Source: Bacteroidaceae bacterium | GTDB lineage: Bacteria > Bacteroidota > Bacteroidia > Bacteroidales > Bacteroidaceae | Assembly: GCA_017464815.1 (NCBI GenBank) | Contig: JAFTYI010000027.1 | Span: forward strand, 19,232 to 83,231 | Reading direction: 5' to 3' | Length of the DNA stretch: 64,000 nt | Shown: positions 26,010 to 33,395 of the stretch, one piece after another | How the letters are laid out: every line of letters begins with the position of its first letter | Position numbering within the stretch: the stretch's first letter is position 1 | Position numbers and translations under genes: made by a program | The notes under the pieces: generated by a model | Seen by the model: the letters and a program-made list of their open reading frames with translations, nothing else | Database searches by the model: none | Told to the model about the DNA's origin: nothing

Positions 26010-27431
26010 TTACTTCACTACCACCTTCTTGCCATTCATCAGATAAATGCCCTTTTGCAAGCCTTCAGTAGAGGTTACATTCTCTCTCACCAAACGGCCA
26101 CAGAGGTCGTAGATATTGGTAGAAGTTGCATTTTTCTCAATTCCGTGGATACCTGTAGCACCAGTGCGAGTGATTTCGGCATCGGCCACGCTCACCAATG
26201 CACCACCGCGAGTTACCACACAGGCATTGGTCAGGTTGATAGTGGCGGCCTCATCGGCAGAGACGCTCACGCTCAACAGTTGGTCACCCTGGAAGAGTTC
26301 GTTGGTCAACGATGTCACAATGACGCGCACCACACCGTCGTCCATCAAGCGGAAGGCCACTGCATGGTTGCTTTCAGCTGTCACTTGGATGTCGTCGAGG
26401 CTTACGCCCTCGGGCAAAGTCATGTCGAACTGCATAGCCACATAGTTGGCAGCATTTGTCACGTTCATGTTGAAGCCTGCTTCAGTATCGGCAACATTCA
26501 GAGACTCCTGCATCATGTTGCGAGTGGTCAACACATTGGCCGTACTGATACCCAGTACTGAATTGATGACCTGCACCACATCGTCAACCAATATCTGTCC
26601 GTCGGCATTCATGTCGGCTGCGGCAAACAGGAAGTTGTCGGCTGTAATGCCCAAAGCTCCGTTGATGGTCAGCACCACGTCGTCCACGGCTATCAATCCG
26701 TCGTTGTTCACGTCGGCAGGGGTGTATCCAGGTTTCACAGTCACCATGCAAGTGTCACTCTTGCCTCCAGCCTCAACAACTATGTCAACCACGCCTTCCG
26801 CTATAGCTGTCACAAGACCATTACTGTCCACTGTAGCAATGTTCTTATCGCTGCTGCTCCATGTTCGCTCTTGGTTGGTAGCACCTTTAGGTAATGCTAT
26901 GCTAGTGAGAGTCAATGTGTCGCCAACAGCGAGTGTGGCGGTCTCTTGCGTTACAACTATATTTCTGACGGGCAATGCAGTCATGGGAACAACAACATTA
27001 TTGCACATTTGGCTGACAGCATCCACCGACGAAGTGCGTATGGTGTGCAGGCGCATTTCACCATCCTGAGCTCCATCAGCAACGGTTAAGGGGAAAGACA
27101 ACAAGGTTCCATTCGAGAGTGTCGTCTGTCCTAGACTGTAGAATATAATAAGGTAGTCGCCCGAAGCGAGCGGATTCACACTCATTTCATGGTAGGTGGT
27201 TGCCCCCCCCCGTTCAATACCATAATCACCACTATTCTCTTTAAGAGTAAATCCTTCGGGTAGAGAAAGGTTCATCTGAAGAGCTGTTATATCCTTAGCA
27301 TCTTCTATACTGACTATAACCCTGTTTGTACCTACAAAGGTCCCGTAATAATCAACCGTAATAGACTGTGCTGTTGCGACAATCGTAATCAACGATAAAG
27401 CAACAATAATACTTAATATTCTTTGTTTCAT
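26010..27431 (-). CDS. Secreted cohesin-like / Big_2 / dockerin-like protein
   Basis: A 473-residue protein. A signal peptide (to about 21) precedes a cohesin-like beta domain, a Big_2 domain (ALPVRNIVVTQETATLAVGD to about 232), and a dockerin-type pair of calcium-binding loops: DVNNDGLIAVDDVVLTINGALG near residue 239 and DMNADGQILVDDVVQVINSV near 271. A second cohesin-like domain and a tail ending GIYLMNGKKVVVK follow. The tail and cohesin-like domains resemble those of the next gene at 22849. The gene lies in a minus-strand run. Ligand is unknown. Confidence 0.82.
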   Translation of the reverse strand: MKQRILSIIVALSLITIVATAQSITVDYYGTFVGTNRVIVSIEDAKDITALQMNLSLPEGFTLKENSGDYGIERGGATTYHEMSVNPLASGDYLIIFYSLGQTTLSNGTLLSFPLTVADGAQDGEMRLHTIRTSSVDAVSQMCNNVVVPMTALPVRNIVVTQETATLAVGDTLTLTSIALPKGATNQERTWSSSDKNIATVDSNGLVTAIAEGVVDIVVEAGGKSDTCMVTVKPGYTPADVNNDGLIAVDDVVLTINGALGITADNFLFAAADMNADGQILVDDVVQVINSVLGISTANVLTTRNMMQESLNVADTEAGFNMNVTNAANYVAMQFDMTLPEGVSLDDIQVTAESNHAVAFRLMDDGVVRVIVTSLTNELFQGDQLLSVSVSADEAATINLTNACVVTRGGALVSVADAEITRTGATGIHGIEKNATSTNIYDLCGRLVRENVTSTEGLQKGIYLMNGKKVVVK

Positions 27432-27472
27432 ATTTTTTCGTCTCTTAATTAATAGATATTATCATCTAAATA

Positions 27473-28396
27473 TTATTCTTCTGTTTCATCATACCCAAAT
27501 TCAAAAACTCCAAAACCACTACTAAATGGATTTTGAGATTTATATACATAATGACCTGGTATTGATTCATCTACAACCTCAAATGACATTGTGCTATATG
27601 CATTTAAATTAAGGTCTCTTACTTTTATAGACTTTACACTATTGGGGACTAACAAGTACGCCCATCCTTTTTCCATCTTTTCCGGTGTCAATGAATTCAT
27701 CAATTCATAGACAGGTGGTGCAAGTGTTGTATAATTGTCAGGAGTTATTTTAGGGTCTGTTGGATTAGCGAGTGTTCCTCCATTTTCTGTATAATAATAA
27801 TAGTATTCAGCAGGTCCAACGCTTCCATTGTCGGTCATTATCTTGATTACCGAAGCAATGTCAGCCACATCCACCACTTCATCACCGTTGACATCGCCTT
27901 TCAATGATGATGCTATTGGAGTATTATATTCAAATTCGAGTAATAGGGGCGCATTTGCGCCACAATTACCTGTTGTTTTATATACTGTATGTCCAGGAAT
28001 TGATATTGAATTTTCTATTTGATATGAATCTTCTGACCAAAATCCCAATCCAGGCTGTTGTATTTTCATAGATGTAACAGCGTCGGGGACTAATATGTAC
28101 ATATAGCCAAATCTTTCAGTCTTATATTCTTTTGATGCCAACAAAGTATCAGACGTTTCTGCTAATGATTCATAATTATCAGCTGTAATTGCAGTTTGAC
28201 CAGTATAGTAATAGTAGAGTCCGTCAATGCCTCCGGCCTCTTGCATAATTCCAATGATGGACTCAATGTCCTGCTCATTCACCACGCCATCTTCGTTCAC
28301 GTCGCCATTGGTTTGCGCATAACCGACTGCACAAAACAGCAGCGTAAAGGCAGCTAATAAAGTAACAATTCTTGTTTTCATTTTTTTCATTTTCAT
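27473..28396 (-). CDS. Secreted protein with two dockerin-type EF-hand/unknown-domain repeats
   Basis: A 307-residue protein with a signal peptide (to about 28). Two copies of one design follow. Each begins with a dockerin-like calcium loop (GDVNEDGVVNEQDIESIIGIM near residue 31; GDVNGDEVVDVADIASVIKIM near 166), then a Tyr-rich run (YYYY), ITADNY or ITPDNY, a segment YxYLVPDAV/YLLVPNSV, and PGHxVYK. I do not recognise the domain after the EF-hand. No sorting tail is present. It is the first gene of the three-gene secreted group. A -7-like box TATATTTG is on the minus strand at 28441-28448. Confidence 0.78.
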   Translation of the reverse strand: MKMKKMKTRIVTLLAAFTLLFCAVGYAQTNGDVNEDGVVNEQDIESIIGIMQEAGGIDGLYYYYTGQTAITADNYESLAETSDTLLASKEYKTERFGYMYILVPDAVTSMKIQQPGLGFWSEDSYQIENSISIPGHTVYKTTGNCGANAPLLLEFEYNTPIASSLKGDVNGDEVVDVADIASVIKIMTDNGSVGPAEYYYYYTENGGTLANPTDPKITPDNYTTLAPPVYELMNSLTPEKMEKGWAYLLVPNSVKSIKVRDLNLNAYSTMSFEVVDESIPGHYVYKSQNPFSSGFGVFEFGYDETEE

Positions 28397-28606
28397 ACAA
28401 TAATTTATTAAGGTTCAATATTATTCCTCCTTTTTGCCTGCAAATATATCCCTTTATACGGACATCTTATTGGTCCATTTTAGTCCATTTTAAGAGAGAG
28501 GCGCAATTTGTTTGCAAATATAGGGAATTAAAGGGACACTTTTACCCCCCCCTGTTAAAAATCGTTAAATAAATAGTAATTAATGCATCATCAACCATGC
28601 ATAGGT

Positions 28607-28690
28607 CTGCAGTATGGAAGTACAGGCATGGAGTATGGAAGCGTAGACATGGAGTATGGAAGCGTAGACATGGAGTATGGAAGCGTAGAC
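28607..28690 (+). repeat. 21-bp tandem repeat, about four units
   Basis: Units of ATGGAGTATGGAAGCGTAGAC start at 28628, 28649 and 28670 and are identical; a diverged unit precedes them. Reversed, the core CTTCCATACTCCA also appears near 56608-56620. Confidence 0.9.
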
Positions 28691-28947
28691 GTACGGAATG
28701 AATCCTGTGTGAAGACTTTCATGAAAGAGTTGTCAACATTCCTTTATCCGCTTTGTAAACAAACAGAAAAACGGCACTCCTCTCCCACCCTTAGCCTTGG
28801 GATAAGGTGGGCTTAGCCTTGGGATGATGTCACCTCAACCCAAGGCTGAGTATCAACCATTTATGGCGCGATTGAAATTTTGCTCGTTTTTCGGGCGAAA
28901 GAAAACTTGTGTGCATACAGGCGATTCTCGCGCGGTCGGTTTTTGCA

Positions 28948-28974
28948 TAAATATACACCCGCTGTATATTTATA
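28948..28974. repeat. 10-bp-stem palindrome
   Basis: ATAAATATAC and GTATATTTAT pair around the loop ACCCGCT. It could be an operator or terminator; nothing decides. Confidence 0.5.
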
Positions 28975-29047
28975 CATTTTCCGGTCGGGAAAATCAAGCA
29001 AAAACCTCCTTTTCCCTACCCTTTAGCCGCTAAGGTGTCGAGAGGTC

Positions 29048-29133
29048 AGCCGCTGACCACTTGAGAGGACACGGGCTAACCGCCGGACACCTTAGCCGCT
29101 GACCACTTGAGAGGAGACGGGCTGACCACTTTG
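29048..29133 (+). repeat. 46-bp direct repeat
   Basis: AGCCGCTGACCACTTGAGAG recurs at 29048 and 29094, with GGACACGGGCTAACC versus GGAGACGGGCTGACC after it. A third partial AGCCGCT lies just upstream. Confidence 0.8.
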
Positions 29134-29269
29134 CGCCTTACCTCGCCCCCTCACCTTCATATTGTATATATATGCAATTATGCGCCCCTCATGAGGGTGT
29201 CCCTTTCAACAAAATAGGGATGAAATAGAGGTGCGGGATTTGTTACCGCCTGACGTCAATGATTTTTTC

Positions 29270-30517
29270 CTACTCCTCAAGCATCCATTTCCAAACGGGC
29301 TTGACGCATATCTGAATGCCGTCAATGGTCAATTCGCTTTCTTCATCAAGAGTAAGAATGTTGTTCACCGTTTGATGCACCTTAGCCACTTCCAACAGAC
29401 CTGCAATTTCGCGATTCTTTGTCTCCTCCCTATCCATTTCCAATGTCACTTGATAGGCTTCAGTCAGTGTTGTGCCTTGGCGTACAACAAAGTCGCATTC
29501 TCCATTTTCTGCATAATAAAAGACATTTTTCCCTCGCCGTTTCAGTTCTATAAACACGATGTTCTCAAGCAATATACCAAGATTCATGGTCGGATTAAAA
29601 CCGATTTTGTTGATGATAGCATTGTCTATCAAATAAATCTTCTTTGGAGTAGCCGACTGTGTCTTCAACGAAGGTGCATAACGGGCTATCTGAAACAACA
29701 AATACGTAGCTTCGACACATTGAAGGTAGTTCTTGACTGTCTCTGGATGTTTGACCCCGATAATTCTACCGATGGAGGTATAAGAATGTCGCTTGGAGGC
29801 ATTACTCGCCAAATAGTGCATCATTTCAAGAATTTCACGTTCACTGACCAAGCGGTTGCGTTGCAACACATCCCTATAGATGATGCTGTCATAAAGAGCT
29901 GAAAGATATTCCATCGATTTGTTTTGCAAATAAGCCGGAAATCCTCCATCGGACATATAGGTATTGAAATGGGCCAACAGTTCCGAATGACCAACAGTGG
30001 AAAACATCTTGCGATTATCAAGTTCGTATCCGATGAGGCTCAAATATTCACGGAAAGAAAAAGGATAGAGTTCTACTTGTATATAACGGCCTGTCAGATG
30101 AGTTCCCAATTCACGACTGAGCATATTGGCATTTGAACCGGTAATAAAAATCTTGTTACCAGCATCATACAGACGACGGACGAAACGTTCCCATCCTACG
30201 ACATTCTGTATCTCATCAAAATAGTAAGTGTGCTGCACGCCAAACAATTCAATAAAGCACTCTTGCAAAATCTGAAAATCATCGACCGAGAAATTAATCA
30301 GACGCTCGTCGTCGAAATTAAAAAAATAGTCACGCTCAACCATCTTTTCCCTAAACTGCTGCAACAACACGGATTTGCCACATCTTCTAACACCAGAAAC
30401 AACTACGATTTCCTTCATCGACAACCATTTGTCGTCAATCTTCCGCAGGACATCCATTTGCGGACGAATTTCCTGTTGATCAACGATTACCTTTTTTATT
30501 AAAGTCTTTGAAACCAT
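29270..30517 (-). CDS. AAA-family ATPase with DUF4143 domain, second copy
   Basis: A 415-residue cytosolic ATPase. It has VVVSGVRRCGKSVLLQQ (P-loop), HTYYFDEIQNVVGW (Walker B), and IFITGSNANMLSRELG, then the DUF4143 region and a nuclease-like end (VFYYAENGECDFVVRQGTTLTEAYQV). The start is ATG 30517 (MVSKTLIKKV); upstream codons are not conserved in type. It is clearly diverged from the copy at 21448 yet has the same architecture. A -7-like box TATCTTTG lies on the minus strand at 30553-30560. Function is unsettled for the family. Confidence 0.9.
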   Translation of the reverse strand: MVSKTLIKKVIVDQQEIRPQMDVLRKIDDKWLSMKEIVVVSGVRRCGKSVLLQQFREKMVERDYFFNFDDERLINFSVDDFQILQECFIELFGVQHTYYFDEIQNVVGWERFVRRLYDAGNKIFITGSNANMLSRELGTHLTGRYIQVELYPFSFREYLSLIGYELDNRKMFSTVGHSELLAHFNTYMSDGGFPAYLQNKSMEYLSALYDSIIYRDVLQRNRLVSEREILEMMHYLASNASKRHSYTSIGRIIGVKHPETVKNYLQCVEATYLLFQIARYAPSLKTQSATPKKIYLIDNAIINKIGFNPTMNLGILLENIVFIELKRRGKNVFYYAENGECDFVVRQGTTLTEAYQVTLEMDREETKNREIAGLLEVAKVHQTVNNILTLDEESELTIDGIQICVKPVWKWMLEE

Positions 30518-30741
30518 AACAAATGCTTTAGTCACTAATCTGATAAACGGTGCAAAGATAGGAAAAACTTTCATTCCCAATGAATATTTTTACAGAAAAT
30601 CTTCATTACGAATGAATATTTTCCCAAAAATCATTCATCAGCAATGAAGTATGCGGCTATAATTCAAGCAAACGCATTGGTCCTTTTTAGTCCATTTTCG
30701 CATTTTAGCGGTGCAAGCATCGTTTATCGGCAAATAAGTGT

Positions 30742-30749
30742 TATCTTTG
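30742..30749 (+). promoter_or_regulatory. -7-like box for HTH-like gene
   Basis: TATCTTTG fits the Bacteroidetes -7 element, 23 bases before the start codon at 30773. A clear -33 element is not seen. Confidence 0.5.
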
Positions 30750-30772
30750 CCCGACAATTCAGAAAAGAAACA

Positions 30773-31330
30773 ATGGAAGAGAAACTGGAACTTTTGCGCG
30801 CCAAGGTGGAAAAGAGCGTGGGACGAACGATGAAGACACCGCGCGACTTTGACTTCTTGGTGGCACGCGCGTATGCCCTGACCAAGGTACACATCAGCCC
30901 GACAACGCTGAAGCGCCTATGGGGCTACCTGAAGAGCGAACAGGGACACACACCGCAGGTACACACCCTCAACATCCTGGCGCAAGTGGCGGGACACAAG
31001 GACTGGGCAACCTTTGCACAGGCTGCGGAGATGCACGCCGAAAGCGACTTCATCAACAACGAGTGCCTGAGTGCCTCGGCGCTTATCAAGGGCGACCGGG
31101 TGCGTCTGCTGTGGGCACCCGACAGGGATGTGACCATCCGCTACGAGGGGCTGGACATGTTCACCGTCGTGGAGTCGGTGAACAGCAAGCTGAGCCAGGG
31201 CGACACCTTCCATTGCAACCATTTCATCAGTGGCGAGCCGCTGCATCTGCATTGCTTGGTACACGAGGGGGGAAGCCCCACCAACTATGTGTGTGGGCGC
31301 ATCAATGGCGTTACGTTCAGGAAGATATAG
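30773..31330 (+). CDS. Hypothetical protein with helix-turn-helix-like N-terminus
   Basis: A 185-residue protein of unknown function. Residues about 1-80 are helical and basic (LLRAKVEKSVGRTMKTPRDF, FLVARAYALTKVHISPTTLKRLWGY) and look like a DNA-binding HTH variant. Residues about 95-185 form a predicted beta-rich domain (GDRVRLLWAPDRDVTIRYEG; SKLSQGDTFHCNHFISGEPL). ATG 30773 is chosen from its position after a -7 box. It precedes the kinase-LRR gene by 79 bases on the same strand, so a regulatory link is plausible but unproven. Confidence 0.7.
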   Translation: MEEKLELLRAKVEKSVGRTMKTPRDFDFLVARAYALTKVHISPTTLKRLWGYLKSEQGHTPQVHTLNILAQVAGHKDWATFAQAAEMHAESDFINNECLSASALIKGDRVRLLWAPDRDVTIRYEGLDMFTVVESVNSKLSQGDTFHCNHFISGEPLHLHCLVHEGGSPTNYVCGRINGVTFRKI

Positions 31331-31340
31331 TTTGATGTGA

Positions 31341-31403
31341 GGAGTTAAAGGAGTTAAAGGAGTTAAAGGAGTTAGAGAAGTTAGAGAAGTTAAAGGAGTT
31401 AAA
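31341..31403 (+). repeat. Seven-unit GGAGTTAAA 9-bp array before kinase start
   Basis: Seven exact-length 9-mers: four GGAGTTAAA-type, one GAAGTTAGA and so on, covering 63 bases. The kinase ATG is seven bases further on. Each unit contains an AGGAG or AAAGGAG-like core resembling a Shine-Dalgarno sequence. Confidence 0.9.
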
Positions 31404-31409
31404 TAGATT

Positions 31410-33008
31410 ATGGAAGAAGCATCCGTAGTTGCCCCCATAGGCAACGAAGAGGTGTTTGACCGCATCGAGCCGCTGGACAACCATGGCGGCACGTCGAACT
31501 CCTACCTCGTGTGCATCAACGGGCAGCAGTTCTTCATGAAGCAGCTGAAGGCTGAATACGTGAACAACCCGCGCTACCGCGTGATGTTCATGAAAGAGTT
31601 CTGCAAGGGAGAGGAAATCAACCATCCCCACATCGTCAGCTACAAGGAGACGGGCGTGAATGCCGACGGCCCCTACATACTGATGGAATACCTGACGGGC
31701 GACACCGTGGCAAAGAGGTTGGAGGAGAATCCGGCCTACTTCTGCAACAAGGCAAACTTGGACAGGTTCTTCACCCAACTGTTGCAGGGATTGAAGTGTC
31801 TGCACGAAAACCACATCGTCTATTGCGACCTGAAGCCTGAGAACATCATGCTCACCCGCATCAACAACGATGTGAAGATTCTCGACCTCGGTTTCTGCGA
31901 AACGGACGACTATGCCTTCACGGCCGGAATGACCAAGAGTTTCTCGGCTCCCGAACAACAACAGAAGGAGCGAAACGAGCTGGACGAGCGCACCGACATC
32001 TATGCCGTGGGACGCCTGATGGAGCACATCGAGGAGAAGACGGGCAAGCACCTTCCCTACCCCTACCGTCACGTGATGAAGCGTTGCATAGAGAAGGAGA
32101 AAACAAAACGCTACAAGAGTGCAGAAGAGGTAGCCAAGGCACTGAAGCGCGACAGGAGGATTGTGTGGACACTGATAGCAGCCCTCGTGATAGCAACATG
32201 TGGATGGCTGTACGTGGAAGACCAGAATGACTTGACTGGCAAGACCTTCACGTTAAACGGATTGCACTACACCATCATCTCGGAAGACAGTGCCACCTGC
32301 ATGGTGACAGGCAGAGACCCCAACATGGCCCGCGATGACCAAACGGGAGACATCAACCTCTACATAATGGAATACATAGAAGTCAAGGGCAGAACCTTTC
32401 GGACCATTGAAATTGCCGACGGAGCTTTTTACGAAGATGGCGAAGTGGCCAGTGTCTATCTGCCCACCACGTTGAAGAAGATTGGAGAGAATGCCTTCTT
32501 CCGCGACACGTTGCTGGCCTCAGTGAATCTGCCGGAGGGATTGACCGAGTTGGAAAGCAAATGTTTCTTCCAGACAGGCATCCAAAGTGTGAAACTACCC
32601 AAAAGCCTAAAAAGCATGGGCGGTTCCCCCTTTGCCATCTGCCGGAATCTGAAGAGCATCATCATCCCCGAGGGTATCAAAGAGCTGAACCTCGACTGCT
32701 TTGCCCGATGTGAAAATTTGGAGAGCATCAAACTGCCCTCCACACTGGAAGCCATCAAACGAGGTGCATTTTGGGAATGCCGAAGTCTGAAGGAGATAAC
32801 CATCCCCGCCACGGTCCACACCATCGGTGAATATGTCTTCTACTATTGCGACAGCCTGAAGCACGTCTATAACCATGCCCCCGAGCCGCAACCGCTGTCT
32901 GTCATCTTCAACCGTCGGGACGTCACCATCCACGTGCCCGCCGCCTCGGTGGAGAAGTACCGCGAAGCCGAGCATTGGCGCAACTTCACCATCGTGGGGG
33001 ATTTGTAG
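31410..33008 (+). CDS. Hanks-type Ser/Thr kinase fused to BspA-type leucine-rich repeats
   Basis: A 532-residue membrane kinase. Residues 15-250 form the kinase: Gly-rich loop DNHGGTSNSYLV, ATP-binding Lys44 (FFMKQL), catalytic loop YCDLKPEN with Asp near 140 (HRD replaced by YCD), and DLG in place of DFG near 159. One membrane helix follows (WTLIAALVIATCGWLYV, about 253-270). The outside part, about 330-515, has LRR_5/BspA-type repeats (SVYLPTTLKKIGENAFF; SVNLPEGLTELESKCFF; SIIIPEGIKELNLDCFA; EITIPATVHTIGEYVFY). The repeats suggest ligand or protein sensing; this is inference. Confidence 0.9.
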   Translation: MEEASVVAPIGNEEVFDRIEPLDNHGGTSNSYLVCINGQQFFMKQLKAEYVNNPRYRVMFMKEFCKGEEINHPHIVSYKETGVNADGPYILMEYLTGDTVAKRLEENPAYFCNKANLDRFFTQLLQGLKCLHENHIVYCDLKPENIMLTRINNDVKILDLGFCETDDYAFTAGMTKSFSAPEQQQKERNELDERTDIYAVGRLMEHIEEKTGKHLPYPYRHVMKRCIEKEKTKRYKSAEEVAKALKRDRRIVWTLIAALVIATCGWLYVEDQNDLTGKTFTLNGLHYTIISEDSATCMVTGRDPNMARDDQTGDINLYIMEYIEVKGRTFRTIEIADGAFYEDGEVASVYLPTTLKKIGENAFFRDTLLASVNLPEGLTELESKCFFQTGIQSVKLPKSLKSMGGSPFAICRNLKSIIIPEGIKELNLDCFARCENLESIKLPSTLEAIKRGAFWECRSLKEITIPATVHTIGEYVFYYCDSLKHVYNHAPEPQPLSVIFNRRDVTIHVPAASVEKYREAEHWRNFTIVGDL

Positions 33009-33123
33009 AGAGTTTTTTAGGCACGGATTACACGGATAAATTGGCTATGGCTAAGTTCAACCCTATTCTATCAAGTGTTCGATAAAAGGGGAGGTATATC
33101 AAAATGCTCTCTTTTCATTTTTC

Positions 33124-33248
33124 AGACGCGGATGACGCGGATAACGCAGATAAATTAACTATGCCGACTCGCTTCGCTACTATGGCTATGGCCATCGCCA
33201 ACAGCCATCGTTTATAAAAAATCCGCGTCATCCGCGTTATCTGCGTCT
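33124..33248. repeat. CGGAT-family inverted repeat pair
   Basis: The left arm 33124-33151 (AGACGCGGATGACGCGG...) and right arm 33221-33248 are near-complements. The same family is at 40744-40837 and 56782-56855. Confidence 0.85.
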
Positions 33249-33320
33249 AAAAAGTTAGTTATGACACACCCTACTGAACCCGATTAATCTCGAATTCACG
33301 TTAAAATATTCCCGTTTTTC

Positions 33321-33352
33321 CTTGGAAAAGTGGCAAAAGCACGTTACTTTTG
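33321..33352 (+). promoter_or_regulatory. Bacteroidetes-type promoter for the beta-helix gene
   Basis: CTTG (33321-33324), a 20-base spacer and TACTTTTG (33345-33352). It lies about 43 bases before the start codon. Confidence 0.55.
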
Positions 33353-33395
33353 CACGAAAATGGTTTTTGCCCCATTAACAAGAAAAAACTAAGAC

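Larger units (their letters stand above)
28397..29269. other. Long intergenic stretch with several repeats
   Basis: About 870 bases with no supported gene. It holds a run of C at about 28544-28551, a 21-bp tandem repeat (28607-28690), CTTAGCCTTGGGAT repeats near 28791, a hairpin at 28948-28974 and a 46-bp direct repeat (29048-29133). One open frame at 28583 is only repeat translation. Confidence 0.7.
33009..33395. other. Intergenic stretch with paired GCGGAT repeats
   Basis: It holds two blocks of the CGGATnACnCGGAT family (33018-33042 and 33124-33248) and a promoter (33321-33352) for the next gene. TATGGCTATGGCCATCGCC sequence resembles a stretch at 38051-38092. No gene is seen. Confidence 0.65.

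Noticed and set aside
28583-28816. Small open frame with repeated MEYGSVD
   Set aside because: It is the translation of a 21-bp tandem repeat with no promoter or conserved end.
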